From Siphonodentalium dalli (Eukaryota > Mollusca > Scaphopoda > Gadilida > Siphonodentaliidae), in NCBI GenBank assembly GCA_032622095.1, contig CP136069.1, positions 31,748,342-31,812,341 of the forward strand: 64,000 nucleotides of DNA, in the 5' to 3' direction. The position numbers were made by a program, and so were the translations under genes. Shown in pieces: positions 34,201 through 48,000 of this stretch; the stretch's first letter is position 1; every line of letters starts with the position of its first letter. The notes beneath the pieces were generated by a model. It ran no database searches, had not been told where the DNA came from, and saw only the letters and a list, made by a program, of their open reading frames with translations.

Positions 34201-37200
34201 ATTTATACAAATCTACGATTCTCGACCGATCGGGACCAAACTTGGTACGTGTGTGTAGTTTGACCAGGCGGTGGACGTTGTCGTATTGGCGAGCCCGTGC
34301 GGCGCCCGCTTCGCGCATGCGCAGACGAGATCTCGGAAACGGGTGGAGCTATCGACTTGAAATTTGGTATGTGAATGTATCTTGCCCCGGATACGAATTT
34401 TATCAGGTCGCCGAGCCCGTGCGACGCTAGCTTCGCGCATGCGCAGACCAGATCTCGGAAACGGGTAGAGCTATCGACTTGAAATTTGGTTTTTGAATAG
34501 CCCGGACAACGTCGGGCTCATCGACTTGAAATTTGGTTTTTGAATAGCCCGGACAACGTCGGGCTCATCGGCTAGTCTATTATATATTTTGGAAGATCTG
34601 TTTGTGTGTCTGTGTGTGTGTCTGTCTGTGTGTTCGCGATGAACTCGAAAACGGCCGAGCCGATTTCGATGAAACTTGGTATGTGGGGGTATTTTCGGCC
34701 GGCGGGTGGCATGGGCCTATTAATTTGTCCGTGCGACGTGACCCTGACCTTGAAATCGGGTCATTTCAAGGTCAAACGCCCGAATATCACGGGATTTCGA
34801 TGAAACTTGGTATGTGGGGGTACTTTCTTATAGCGAGTCTCATAAGCATATTCATTTGCCCGTGCGACGTGACCTTGACCTTGTAATCGGGTAACTTCAA
34901 GGTCAAATCGCCAATTTTTGATGGGATTTCGACGAAATTTGATACGTGGGGTTAGTTTTGTCCACTGATTGTTTTGGGCTGGTCCAATCGTGACCCCGAC
35001 CAGACCTTGACCTTCAAAATGATCAATTCAAGGTCAAATCGGGTAAAACCGGATGGATTTCGACGGGCACGTTTGTCGGGTACTTTTGTCCGGACAATGT
35101 TTTTTGGACTGGTCAAATCGTGACCCCACTTGACCTTGACCTTCAAAATGGACAATTCAAGGTCAAAGCCCGGACGAAGTCGGGTCACCTTCTAGTATAT
35201 ATATACAGACGTTGTGGATGCTCTCATATCTGCGTCTGAATCAGCAACGCAAAGACGACAGTTTAATCGCAGAGCACGACGATCGTTCTGGAATGGAGTA
35301 CTTCATGCCTACATGGACAGTTGAGACAAAAACGATCAGAGTAACTCATAATGGAATCTGCACATAATAACTGCATCTACAGGCACGAAACGATACTTCA
35401 TAACCGACAGGCCGTTTCTGGAAATCACTGAATAGTAAAGAACAGTGTAATGGTTTAGGATGCGCGATTGTCTTATTATAGCAACCACCAGTGAGCCACA
35501 GGAGCGCGTGGTTGTTTAAACCTTAGGCGCAGGTGAATGACGTCATATATATTTTTCTATATCACTCAGCGATTTTCAAAGATTGCGGGTATGGATTTTT
35601 GAGAAATTGCCACATGCATGACTTCCTGGACTCGTTCCTAGCGCTCAGCCCCCACTACGCTAAGGCGCAACGTTCTGACGACGGAAGCGTTACGTCGTGG
35701 AGTTGGACGGAACAGTGAGCGGAGTGTCTGAGCCAGGTACGAGACCAATGACTTCCGCGATTAGAAACTGAGGAGATAACCAAAGCGCGGAATCGGGAAT
35801 GGACCATCACGATGAAAATTAAATTAAAGCTACATCACAACTTACGAAGAATTCCCATGTGATTTTGGTCTATTAGTTTTAGTTAGACCAATTTCGTTGG
35901 TTATTAATGAAAATCGGCGAAGACGTCATGACAATGTTTCTGACGTCACTTACATCATTTTGGATATGATAAATCGCTTACCGAAGTGACGGAGACAGTA
36001 CATTTTGGGATTCCGCCTCATAAATTTGAGAACAATAAATCCAGAAGTAATGCTGTTTTTGGACAAACTAAGGAGGACCTACTTTTCTCTGACTGGAAAG
36101 CCCGTCTTGCATTCATTCACGCGAATGAGACCGGTGGTGCTACCCAAGTGTAATTTCTTCGAAAATTATCCTGAGAACCTTGTAATATATAATAATAAAA
36201 ACAATACGCTGACCCCTGTGTAACACTCCGTGTATTTGGGTTTTAGGATACTGCAATTGACTTGAACGATTTGTTGCTGGGATACCGACGTTTGACTGAG
36301 AAAGAGATCGAGATATTGCCCGGATATAAGTGAGTATTTGTCACATGTGACTAGCGGTATTTTTCTGTGTGGTTGTCTAGTAGACGTTTCCATAGCTGTA
36401 AATCAAATAATTATTAGCATATATTTTCCACCAATCAGCGACTGAGCTGGCGTTGGCGGCATTGTAAATTATGATGCCATCTTTGTTCACCCTAATTTGG
36501 TTTATCCACGCATACATTTAGTCCAAGTCTTCTCGTACTAAAACTAGCTAAGATTTTGGGATGGAGAGATGCTAGTGTTTAGTCCGAGACCGCGCGCATA
36601 GCCTTCTTATGACACGAGTTACGCCCAGGATCTGTGGCGGGAATCTGTGGTGTATTTTACTCGATTTACCTAACAAAGCAATACATGATGCTATATACGT
36701 CGGAAAGAGTGACATCTTATGGTCAGAATGGTGCATAATAATCTAACTTTAATGTTAAATTACACATAGAATATTCCGGTTGATTGCCACAAACATCGTT
36801 GTTTTTTCTGTTTGTTTACTTAACTGAAAGCCGAACTCAGGTTCCGAAGAACTTCGGCATTGTCCGGTGTTTGTTCTGAGTATTCTAGTTTCCGTTTCTA
36901 TATATAGCGCGGGGTTTTCCGACAAAATGGCGAAAACCGATCGCCGCAAAGTCCAGTTTCCAATGTGCTTTGAGAACAATTCCCGCACTAAAAACTTAAT
37001 GACATAATGGAGGATCAGAAAGGTAGTTTTGTTGACAATTTTCGCAAGCAACTTGTCAAAATTGGAGCAAATTAGAACTCTTGTGTCTGACTTGCCATGC
37101 GTGTGATTTTCATCCATGTGCATTTTGACTTTTGTGTTGATAAAATAATCGGAGAACCGAATCACACAGTTTCGAAATATAGTTCTTCCGTTTTAGTGGG

Positions 37201-38987
37201 ACTTTTCAAACTTAATGTTAAAAATTTATACAAATTTTGTTTGATTTTTTGTGTGCTTAACAAGAGCAGTATATTGCTCTGTTCGCTTAGTATATATCTT
37301 AATTTCGCTGAAGTCCACCAAATGTGGGAAATGTAGCACCATATTATTTATTCTAATGCTCGTCGTGTTTACACTGTTTTAAACTTTGAGAGGGTTGTAA
37401 TTCCCCGTAATTTATTTAATGTATTACATTTATATCTTCAATGTTTAATTAATCTATTTATTTTTTATTTATTGACACACATAATTACGATTACAATGGA
37501 GAATTCATCGTAATTTGCGTTGTCAGTCGAAAATCTACGGAATATTTTCAACGGAAAATGCCGAACACAGTTCGCGAGGTGAACTGAGTTCGCATACTTT
37601 TAAAAATTTGTAAACATTGCGGTAAATGTCTCTTTTCGCATTAAATTACCGCTTTCAATTCACAACTGATGTGGGGTTCAGATCAAATAGCATGTCTTCT
37701 GCGGAAAATATCTTTTATTGTCGCAATTGTGATATTTTATTTCATATAATTGTGGTTTTATTTGAGCGGGTCATTAACGCTTAACTCGTGTCATAAGAAG
37801 GCTATGCGCGCGGTCTCGGACTAAACACTAGCATCTCTCCATCCCAAAATCTTAGCTAGTTTTAGTACGAGAAGACTTGGACTAGCATACATTCAGTGTT
37901 AAATTGGCTATATTCAAACAAATGTTTTGTTCTCCTGTGCAGCGATATACACATACAAGAGTAGGATCTGTCTGTGTGCAAGTATTAGAAAATCCAAGAA
38001 AATTTCAATATGTTTCAAGTTTGATACTCCTCATATAAGTATGAGTTAAAGGGTACACGCAGATTTTAACCAAGGATAACTTACAACGAACAAATAATAG
38101 TTATATTGGATACTTTATCTCTTCTATATATTTTGAGAACTCCGTGTATTCGAGAGATAGCCCACACCCTCCGGACCTCAATGATATGATCGTGAATGAG
38201 TATTGATATACCCCACTAAACTTTGACAAACACCAGTAATGGTGTGTAGATCATTTACATATATCTCCTATATATTTTGATACAATCTATCTAATTTACA
38301 TATCTCTCTTATATATTTATGTTTGTGTGTGTGTTGTACTTCATACAAATCTACGATTCTCGACCGATCGGGACGAAACTTGGTACGTGTGTGTAGTTTG
38401 ACCAGGCGGTGGTCGTTGTCGTATTGGCGAGCCCGTGCGACGCCCGTGCAGCGCATGCGCAGACGAGATCTCAGAAACGGGTGGAGCTATCGACTTGAAA
38501 TTTGATATGTGAATGTATCTTGCGCCGGGTACAAATTTTATCGGGTCACCGAGCCCGTGCGACGCCCGTGCAGCGCATGCGCAGACGAGATCTCGGAAAC
38601 AGGTGGAGCTATCGACTTGAAATTTGCTATGTGAATGTACCTTGCGCCGGGTACAAATTTTATCGGGTCGCCGAGCCCGTGCGACGCCCGTGCAGCGCAT
38701 GCGCAGACGAGATCTCGGAAACGAGTGGAGCTATCGACTTTAAATTTGCTATGTGAATGTATCTTGCGCCGGGTACAAATTTTATCGGGTCGCCGAGCCC
38801 GTGCGACGCCAGCTTCGCGCACGCGCAGACCAGATCTCGGAAACGGGTGGCGCTACCGGGTACGAATTTTTCTTATTGAAACGCGTGGAGCTAAAAATTT
38901 AAACAAAATATAAAAAAAATGTCATGTTTCGGACAAGCCGCCGGTGGCGGGCTAACCTGCTAGTCTATTATATATTTTGGAAGATCT

Positions 38988-39019
<32 letters not shown>

Positions 39020-42000
39020 TCGCGATGGACTCGAACACGGCTGGACCGATTTCGACCAAACTTGGTACGGACACGTAATTCGACCCGGGAACGAACATGG
39101 GCCCGTCCATTTTTCCGTGCGGCGTGACATTGACCTTCAAAACTCATATCTCGGGATCCTCAGTGCTAATCACGCCGAAATTTAGCACTGCGATGCAGGG
39201 ATGATAACTCTATATTCATACGTCGACGAACGTAAGCAATTTGCAGGCAATTACGCATCGTGTATTTATCCCAAAATTATAACATTTACAATATATATTG
39301 TCAATTTGCAGGCTATTAAGAATCGTGTATCTATCCCAAAATATATCATTTACAATTTCTGATATATATATATAAAAAAAATTTACAGCTGATATTCTTA
39401 GGTCTATTGTCGATAGATTTATTTTTTGTATATTCACACCACGCATAGGCTCAAGTCGTTTACAGTTACCCCGCGGGTCTGGAATCTCATCCAAGAATCT
39501 ATTTAGCTGAAATGCTATTTCGCTCTTGCGAAATGGAATCTACCGAAATGGAAGCCGTCAATTCCAACAACATCGACATTGTTCAACTTTGACGACGAGA
39601 AAATAATTAGTTATAATTAGTTAAAATAATTTACCACGCAATGCTAATTTATCTTTACGTTGAAGCTTGATAATTAATGAGCGTGTGTATATGAGGCTCG
39701 TTTATATACTTTAGTGGAAATCAAATCGGGTAAAACTGGCGGATTTTTACGGACGAAATTTGATACATAGGGTATCTCGGTATCCGCTGGGCCGATTTCC
39801 CGGTATCCGCTGGGCCAATTTCCACCATTTTTGGGGTGTTGGTGTTGGTGTTGCAAAACTGCCAATTTGATACTTAGTGGTAATTGTTTCCAGGGAGTGT
39901 TTTGGACTGGTCAAATCGTGACCCCACCTGACCTTGACCTTCAAAATGGTCAATTCAAGGTCAAAGCCCGGACGAAGTCGGGTCACCTTCTAGTGTTATA
40001 TATAGGGGATCTCCAACGAGTCATGTTGAGATTTATGAAACGAGTTTGATAAATTTGATTCACAACGGGTCGCAGACGAAGTTGGACAATAATTCAACTG
40101 CAAATCAATGATTTTGCAATGTCTGGTATTGGTGTCAAGCGCGGCTTTTCGAAATAGTATTAATCCGCGCGGTAATATTGTTGGCGCGATGCCAAGTATC
40201 ACGAGAAGCACGCGGCTATTCGTCACTAGTGAGATATAAGGAAATATGTTATGGCTTTTTTAATAATACAATAAGAGTTTCATGTGATATACAGCTATTC
40301 CAAATTATTGTATTAACTAATTGGAAAGAACATCGATTTTGGCAGACGTTTACCCCATGCTCATGTATATACAACATTTCTGCATATCTCAGGAATTATC
40401 ATCTGTAAGTGTACATCTCGGTGTAAACACGGAGCAAATAACAACTAAATCGCGAAATTTAAAAATATAATATATAAGTATGTGTACATGTAGTTTAGAC
40501 TTATACTCGCCACAATATTATAGAAATATCGGGCAATGGGGATAGGGAACTCTTTTCTGAAGTGTTCCATCACACAGCAATATATTGCATCGACTAAGCT
40601 TTTCGACCATAAATGATTATATTTATTTTATTTGCTAATCTATACTTAAAACTGCTTCCGGAATTTCTACTTGCGATGTGGAATTTACCTCAAAATTGGA
40701 CAAACCTCCCATTCAAACATCTCATTCTGATTTATTATCCGTATTGCCTTCCAGAGCACAACAAAAACCAAAATAGAAAACAAATCAAGTGTACCATTAT
40801 AATTTACCGCCAACATACAAATACTAAGAATAGATAAAATATTAGCGCTTGTCAATCATACCAAACATTCATAATGTAGTGACATTCTTTAAATACACAG
40901 TTTCTCTCACGCAAGAAACAACATCAAGTCTGATCATCTCTGGAAGGTACTACACATTTTATCTCTCGAAACTTATCACCATGTAAACACGTTTGTACCG
41001 TTACCTTGGTTACATGTGTGTTGTTATATAAGGATTAACTGTCATGTGGACTGTTTTTATGGAGATTTAACCGTGTAAACCGAATGGTTTTACATACAAG
41101 TTATGACCACTTACCTCACGGTTACATCTCCATAAAAACAGTCCACATGACAGTTAATCCTTATATTTATATACATTTAGCGAAAAAGCCACTTTTGTAA
41201 ATGTATTTAAATCGAAAAGTGTATCGTGACAAAACCAGCCCAAAATATCCCATAGCACCCTTGGCAAAAGTTAACAGGAACAATTGAAACCCGATGATTT
41301 ATTAAGTCAATCCTGCGCGAATCCAAATGCGTCCAAAACATTACGCGTTCGTCTTTCCAAACCCAAATGACGTATCGATGTTGTTATGAGCTTGCAGTTA
41401 TGTGTGCCAATACGGGTACATATTCGTATAGTTAACAGGGGCGCGCCGATATATATGGTGAATCGAGCGGCCCCCATGAACTAAAACTTGTCTGCTTTCT
41501 TGGTTTGAAATTTATGTCCCTGGGGTTGTCTTGGTACATATGAGCTGTTGCGCATTCACCGAGAAATAATTGCAACTTGCCACGTGGGCGCCGACCAATC
41601 GGAATGCTGGATTTAGTGATGATCACACTTAGTATGTAAATAAATTGTGTTAGGAGTGGGGCTTCATACGCTTTGCAAAAAATCTTGTGCCCCAATCCCT
41701 GTTGTATATTATGCAACTAAAATATGTTTCAAGTCATTAGCAATATACACAACATTTTTCCATTGAGTATGATAAATAAAGGTAACCTATGTTTTGAGCT
41801 ACAGTTAGCATATTTTCAGAGTTGCTGACACATCAGTATGAATATACACGAAGAAACGTTATATTTTTGTTTCAGATCTGGTTTTTTCTACACCACGCCT
41901 CAGATAGATCCCACGTTGCTGCTTGCCTGGTTGATGAGAAGGTGATTGTTACATATCTATACCCATACTGTCTAATGTCTATTTGCATGTCTGTGTTCTA

Positions 42001-45000
42001 TAGAAATAGCACCAAAGGGGTCTAACGTGAGTAATCTTTTACGAGGAAGATAATGGTGCAGGTTAAACATTTCAAAAATGACGCTGTCGGAGTGTCGGTG
42101 TCATGGACTGAACGGGATGAGCGGCAACAAAATCGATGATTTGCAGCAAACTTATACATAATCATCTACATGATATGAAGAGTCTAACTGTGTAGTTTAA
42201 AGATGCCAAAAACAGACGCCGGTCGAGTCAAGTATGGACAAGGGAAGGATGACCCAAATTAGCGCCGATTTCCACAAATTAATACATATTCTTCACCAAG
42301 ATACGATAATCTAATCGTGTTGGCTGAAGTCCCCCCCCCCATTGGTGCCGTTTGGGTCAAAGGTGTAGGGGGCATTACATTTCATAATAATGTGTTTAGT
42401 CGCCGATATCCGCTAAATTTATATAAAGACATCCCCATGATATGGGAAGTCTTAAATTTGTGTATGGCCTTATTGGAGTCAGTGATTAGGAGGGTGGGAC
42501 ACAAAAAGTGCATGAAAAAAACTGTGTCGCTGATTTTTACCAAACATATATTGTCGTCATCTACACATGGACGCTAATGCTGTGGGTTTAAAGTCGGGGT
42601 CATATGGGCCAGGGGTTGGGGTCAGGAGGCACCATCATGTCAGGATAAATGTTTTGATGCCAATTGTTATCATTAATTAAATATACATGTATGCATTCCC
42701 ATGGGTCTAATGATGCGGTTCAAAGTTGGCTGAGCGGTGCCAGCGCCATGTACCTACGTCATAATTTGCTCTAAATTTCAACGTTTGTTTTTTCTATATT
42801 TGCCAAAGATATCAACAATCTATAATTGGACCAATGAGCTTTCCCAATAACTCATCGCTGATACTTCATCAACCGGATATCGAACAAATTCGTTTTAAGG
42901 AGAGTTTGGCGTTCAAAGTTCACAAACTCGAAAAATGGTGACCGAATTAAGTCACTTGAACACTTTTATATATCTTGATAAAAAGATACAAAGCTCATTT
43001 GCTATCTGTGTTATATAGTTATTTATATAACTGAAAAAATGTCGATGTGAGACATCTTGCTGCCATTTTCGATCATTTTATGACATAAGTTCCCGACTCT
43101 GAGTGACGTTGGGGAGGGGGCGCTGGGGCACCATAATTGATAAAGCCGTGTTGGTTGCGAAATTTCCTCTAAATTTATTGTAGGTATTTATATGATACCA
43201 GGAATTAACAATAGAAACTTTAACCATATATATAATGTTTGGTTACTTGTTAAAGGTGGATTATCTCTTTGTAAACATGTATTATATAGTTACTGGGGTA
43301 TAAAATATTAGATCTGAGTCGAAGACTCCTGTCCGGAAATGCTTCTATCGATTAATATTGATTTTTTTTCGAAGATTTTTTCTGGTCCAAAAAGATGTGA
43401 TTGTTTAGCTAACGAACAATAGTAGTTACTGTTAACAGAGACCAGAAATTTTATTGCGTAATTTTGTCACAAATAAACGTTAATTATACCCATTATCGCT
43501 AATAACTATCGAATAAAACAATACAACCAATCAATCTGGGACATTTGACGCTCGGTACGTAGCCATAGGAACAGCCTAATGCTCTCTATCGCTATATGGT
43601 ATCACCCGAATGGTCTGTTCTAAAATAAACGGGCCCAATAAAATATTCGAAATAAAATCAATATTAATTGGTAGAAACCTTTCCGGACAGGGGTCTTCAG
43701 TTCATATTGATTATTTTATACCCACGCAACGACGTGATCAGTGAGTACTCAGGCATTATCCAAACTAGAAGATGACAAGCTTCTGTACTATTATAGAGAA
43801 TGTCAACCACGTCGATTGTGCAATTTAACCCTTTCAGTGCCAAGTCCGATTTTTGTATCAACACATATTTCCTTGATCATTTTTCAAGAGCTCTTTCCAT
43901 CAATGTATCACATTATTATAATCAATAAATTTGAAAAATGATCAAGGAAATATGTGTTGATACAAAAATCGGACTTGGCACCGAAAGGGTTAAAACAAGA
44001 TAACGTCTGAAGTACGCGATAAGCATTTTTCGACAAGGTGAGCCACTGCTTATCCATATACGGGGATGACGTTTTGTGATGCCCATTTGGGTATACATTT
44101 TATGAGAATAACACTTTGAGCAAGATTATTCTGTATTCTCACCAAATGCCCACAGCGGAGGGTTCCACCTCACTTTAACCTGGGCAACGCCGGGTCATCC
44201 TGCAAGTATTCAATAAAGGCATATCACGTTAATGTGACATCTACGATTTTGTTTGGCTAAAGTCGCAGCCGTTATATTTGATGTTTTTTAATAGACACTA
44301 AATGGTCACGAAATAATCAATTAACGTCAAATGTAACTAACTGTTTTAGTCAAATGTAACTAACATCGATCTATAGGGCGGAAGTTAGATACGCAGTGGC
44401 GTTGGATTAGCAACATTTGGCGTTAATAGAACGTCGTTAACCAGTTGTCAGCGGCGTATAAATGTGCTGTCAGCCGTCAAACGTACCAAACGCCGAAATG
44501 TACACACTGGTAAATATCAAGGGCGACGTGCGTTGCATGTGTTGAAACATGTTGAAGTTAATGGGGTACTGTACACTAAATCCGGCTATTTATGGGTCCA
44601 TCTCCTTTTATACTCAACAGAATATATGCAACAAATGAATTTGAGCCATAGCTTAGTGCAATATACATGGTAATTATAATGAAAATGAATTTATGACTCC
44701 AGCCATTTATTCATTTTCATTATAATTACCATGTTGCTTGCATCGTTCATAGATCACGTGAGTGTATTTTGCACTAATCCATGGCTCAAATTCATTCATT
44801 TGTTGCATATATTCTGTTGAGTATAAAAGGAGAAGGTCCCATAAATGGCCGGATTTAGTGTACAGTACCCCTTTAATAAACATAAAACGACAGGTTTATC
44901 ACTTCCAATGACACATATAACTAATATATATATAGAGTGGAGGTTAGTTTAAAATGACATTAAGTTAGCGACATTTAGCGTTAATTGACATCACGTTATG

Positions 45001-48000
45001 GAACGATGTTGATGAGTGACCATCGACGTTAAGGTGATGGTAGTCGAACGTTCTGTTAACTTAAATATGTTAACAGTGATCCATCTGGAGGCGCGTTGTG
45101 AGATACCCCCGCCCTGTGAAGGGGGTGAGGTTTGACAAAAAGCGAAGTACTTAAGTGATATATTTTGTATGTAGATATATATAAATATTGCATGATAAAT
45201 ATAATGTGTATATTTAAAATGATGACCAGATTATATGTTTTTTTTACACCAACGGAACATGTTCCTCATCGGTTCAAAATTACACGGCGCTTGTTAATAT
45301 GAGTTAACGAAATGGGATTGTGTTTAATCTTGGTAAAAACTGATACACGCGCTCTTTATTTTTTATTTTTACATATGAGAAAATTATTAATACAAATCTC
45401 TTTGTATGCCTGAATGTCCCAACAAATGAAAACAATGGACCTCTGTTTTCTTCTGAGTCGATATATTCTATGATTTCAATGAGTTTGTCTGAGACACAGA
45501 CTACGTCTATAGTTACGTGCGCTCGCGCAACAGTATGGCGATCAGACAGATTCGTACGTTGGTGTCACCCTACTCCGTTTCACTCCATGACGTCACCAAA
45601 AACGACGTAAAACCTCGTGGCGTTCTGATATTTTTACTGTGCCGCGTTTTTGCTATGTTTATTTTATGTGTTGTTTTCGATTATTTGTTTGTCGCCGATA
45701 TCGCCATTTGTCGGGATTCCCTGTTTCTATATTTAAAACTGGCATGCTCGTAGTGAGCCTCGATTTCGATTTTTTTCTCCCAGGTCAAAATACGTCAGAG
45801 TTGTGACAAAAATAGATCGACCTACATTTTCTCCATCAGAACTCTACATCAAAGAGTCTATAGACTCCTTCGGGACCTACATAGACTCCTTCATTTGGGT
45901 ATTTTTACTTATAATTGGGAAGTTTTATCATTTTTGGTTCGTGCGAAGACCTCTTTTTATCGTGCGGGAAAAGAGAGACACTCAAAACGCGATTTCGTAA
46001 TTCGACGCAATAGGCTGAATAGCCTAACCTTCAGCCGAGTTCCGGGTCAAATACGACGAATGACGTAACACAAAACAAAACGCATTTGTTGACACAAACA
46101 CCGTTTGAAGAGTTTATTATTACATAAAATGATCGTTATTGATTAATTATTGATTAATTATTGATATTTATTGTTGCATATTGGCTGCTATCAATATTTA
46201 CACAAATAGTATTAATTATTTCTTATAATTGCTCCTTTGGTCAACTTTGACTATCGGAAAATGAAAATGAAAATATGCCGCTGAAAAAAATGTAATCGAT
46301 ATTAAAGTCTCATCCTTTCGGCAACATGGAATTGGTTTTAATTACTTAAATGATTAATATAGTAATTTGCCTTTTATCTGTGATGAAATGAGAAATGGTA
46401 ATTGTCTTTTTTGCTAACATTAAATTAAATTAAATAAATTAAGTAAATACAGTGAAATTATTTTTTAAATTATTGTTTATTACATTTTTGCGCACGTTGG
46501 CATCTCTCTGAGTGCATTCTAGTTGTTTCTTGTATTTATCGATATATGTTGATCACCAGTGACGAAATCGACGAATTACTAGGCTGGAAGTAAACATTGA
46601 CATTACGACTCACCTTAGTCAACAAGCTGACACCATAATCATAATGAATACATGTTCCATTGTTGCTGCATGCTGGTGCATTTATATGGTGCATGCTGGT
46701 GAATTTATATGGTGCATGCTGGTGCATTTATATGGTGCATGCTGGTGAATTTATATGGTGCATGCTGCAACGACTATTCTTCAACTTAATTAAATACATC
46801 GAAATTAGCCTTTCTTTCATAGGTTCAAGGACTTGGGTGGCAGAGTTATCCATAAAGAAATTTCTTCACTAACTGAGGTTGGTACTAATTAAATTTCCAA
46901 TCTAACTCTATCTTCAAGTATGATGTCGCCCCATATACTCATATATACTCTAGCATGTATGTGATCATGGTTTCATCTGTCACGCTGAGCATATGTTTGG
47001 CGGTCCAGTTCATCATGTTCATGACTTTTACTAGTTCATTGGATTCAGTTCGGTGTGAAGCTCTCCTTGTGCTATGGACTTCAACACCTGATACAGACCA
47101 ATGTTACTCTGTAGTAATACAACACTATTAGTTAAAAGGCCTCAGTGGTAACGGGTATGTGGCATGCCACGCCAGCCGTTGAAGCATGCCATAGTCTCTT
47201 TGAAAAGCTAAAATCCTAACATTGCCAAAGGGTAATAACTCTATAAAGAATGCACCTTTACGAAATAACGGCGATTTGTAAGAGAAATTACAACAGTTTC
47301 TATTCCAGGAACCTCTGATGGAATGTACTTTTATGTGGTATGTCAGAATGCATGTATTTAATTTTTAATGAACCACTCTGTTTTCCCTCACTTGCTAGCT
47401 CACGGGATACGATATAGTTGTCAACTGCAGTGGGATTTGTTCAAAGGACTTAGTGAAAGATCAAACGGTTGATGCAATCAGAGGACAAGTTATCAAGGTT
47501 CGTATGGCAAATAAACCTTCCATGACCGGCGCATCCTGAAATGTTGTGAAAATCCCGTGCCAATGCATTCTCTTCTATATGCGAGGCTAGTGGTCGACTC
47601 GCATATATAAGAGCATGCATTGGCATAGGGTCTTTAGTGTTAAAGAATGTAAGAAATAATGATAAAAAATTATAAAATTGTTAAAGAATATAAGAACAAT
47701 TTACCAAATTGTTATAGAATGTAGGAAAAAATTATAAATAATGATAAAAATTGTTAAAGAATGTAGAACAAATTGTAAAAAATGGTACAAATTGTTAAAG
47801 AGAGCCTGACAATGCATTGGCCTAACAATATTTACCTTGACATTGCAAGCCAGTGAATTATCTTATATATGTGAGGCTCCATACCAGAGACTCGCATATA
47901 TAAGAGAATGCATTGGCACAGGGTTTCTTTTGTGTGAAAAATGTCTGACAGATCACACATTTACCTTCTATGAATTCTTTCTCGGGATCACAAATACATC

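Noticed and set aside
35533-35718. Frame considered as an additional oxidase exon between exons 2 and 3
   Set aside because: Exons 2 and 3 join in phase 0 with continuous family similarity, so no extra exon is needed, and the peptide does not fit the family.
36755-37165. Minus-strand 136-codon frame inside the hAT-like element, considered as a transposase piece
   Set aside because: No hAT dimerisation motif, zinc finger or catalytic signature is visible; likely a chance frame.
44000-44205. Possible third Helitron end (CTGGGCAACGCCGGGTCATC...GCAAG|T)
   Set aside because: The hairpin is suggestive, but the last bases are not CTRR and no matching 5' end was found.
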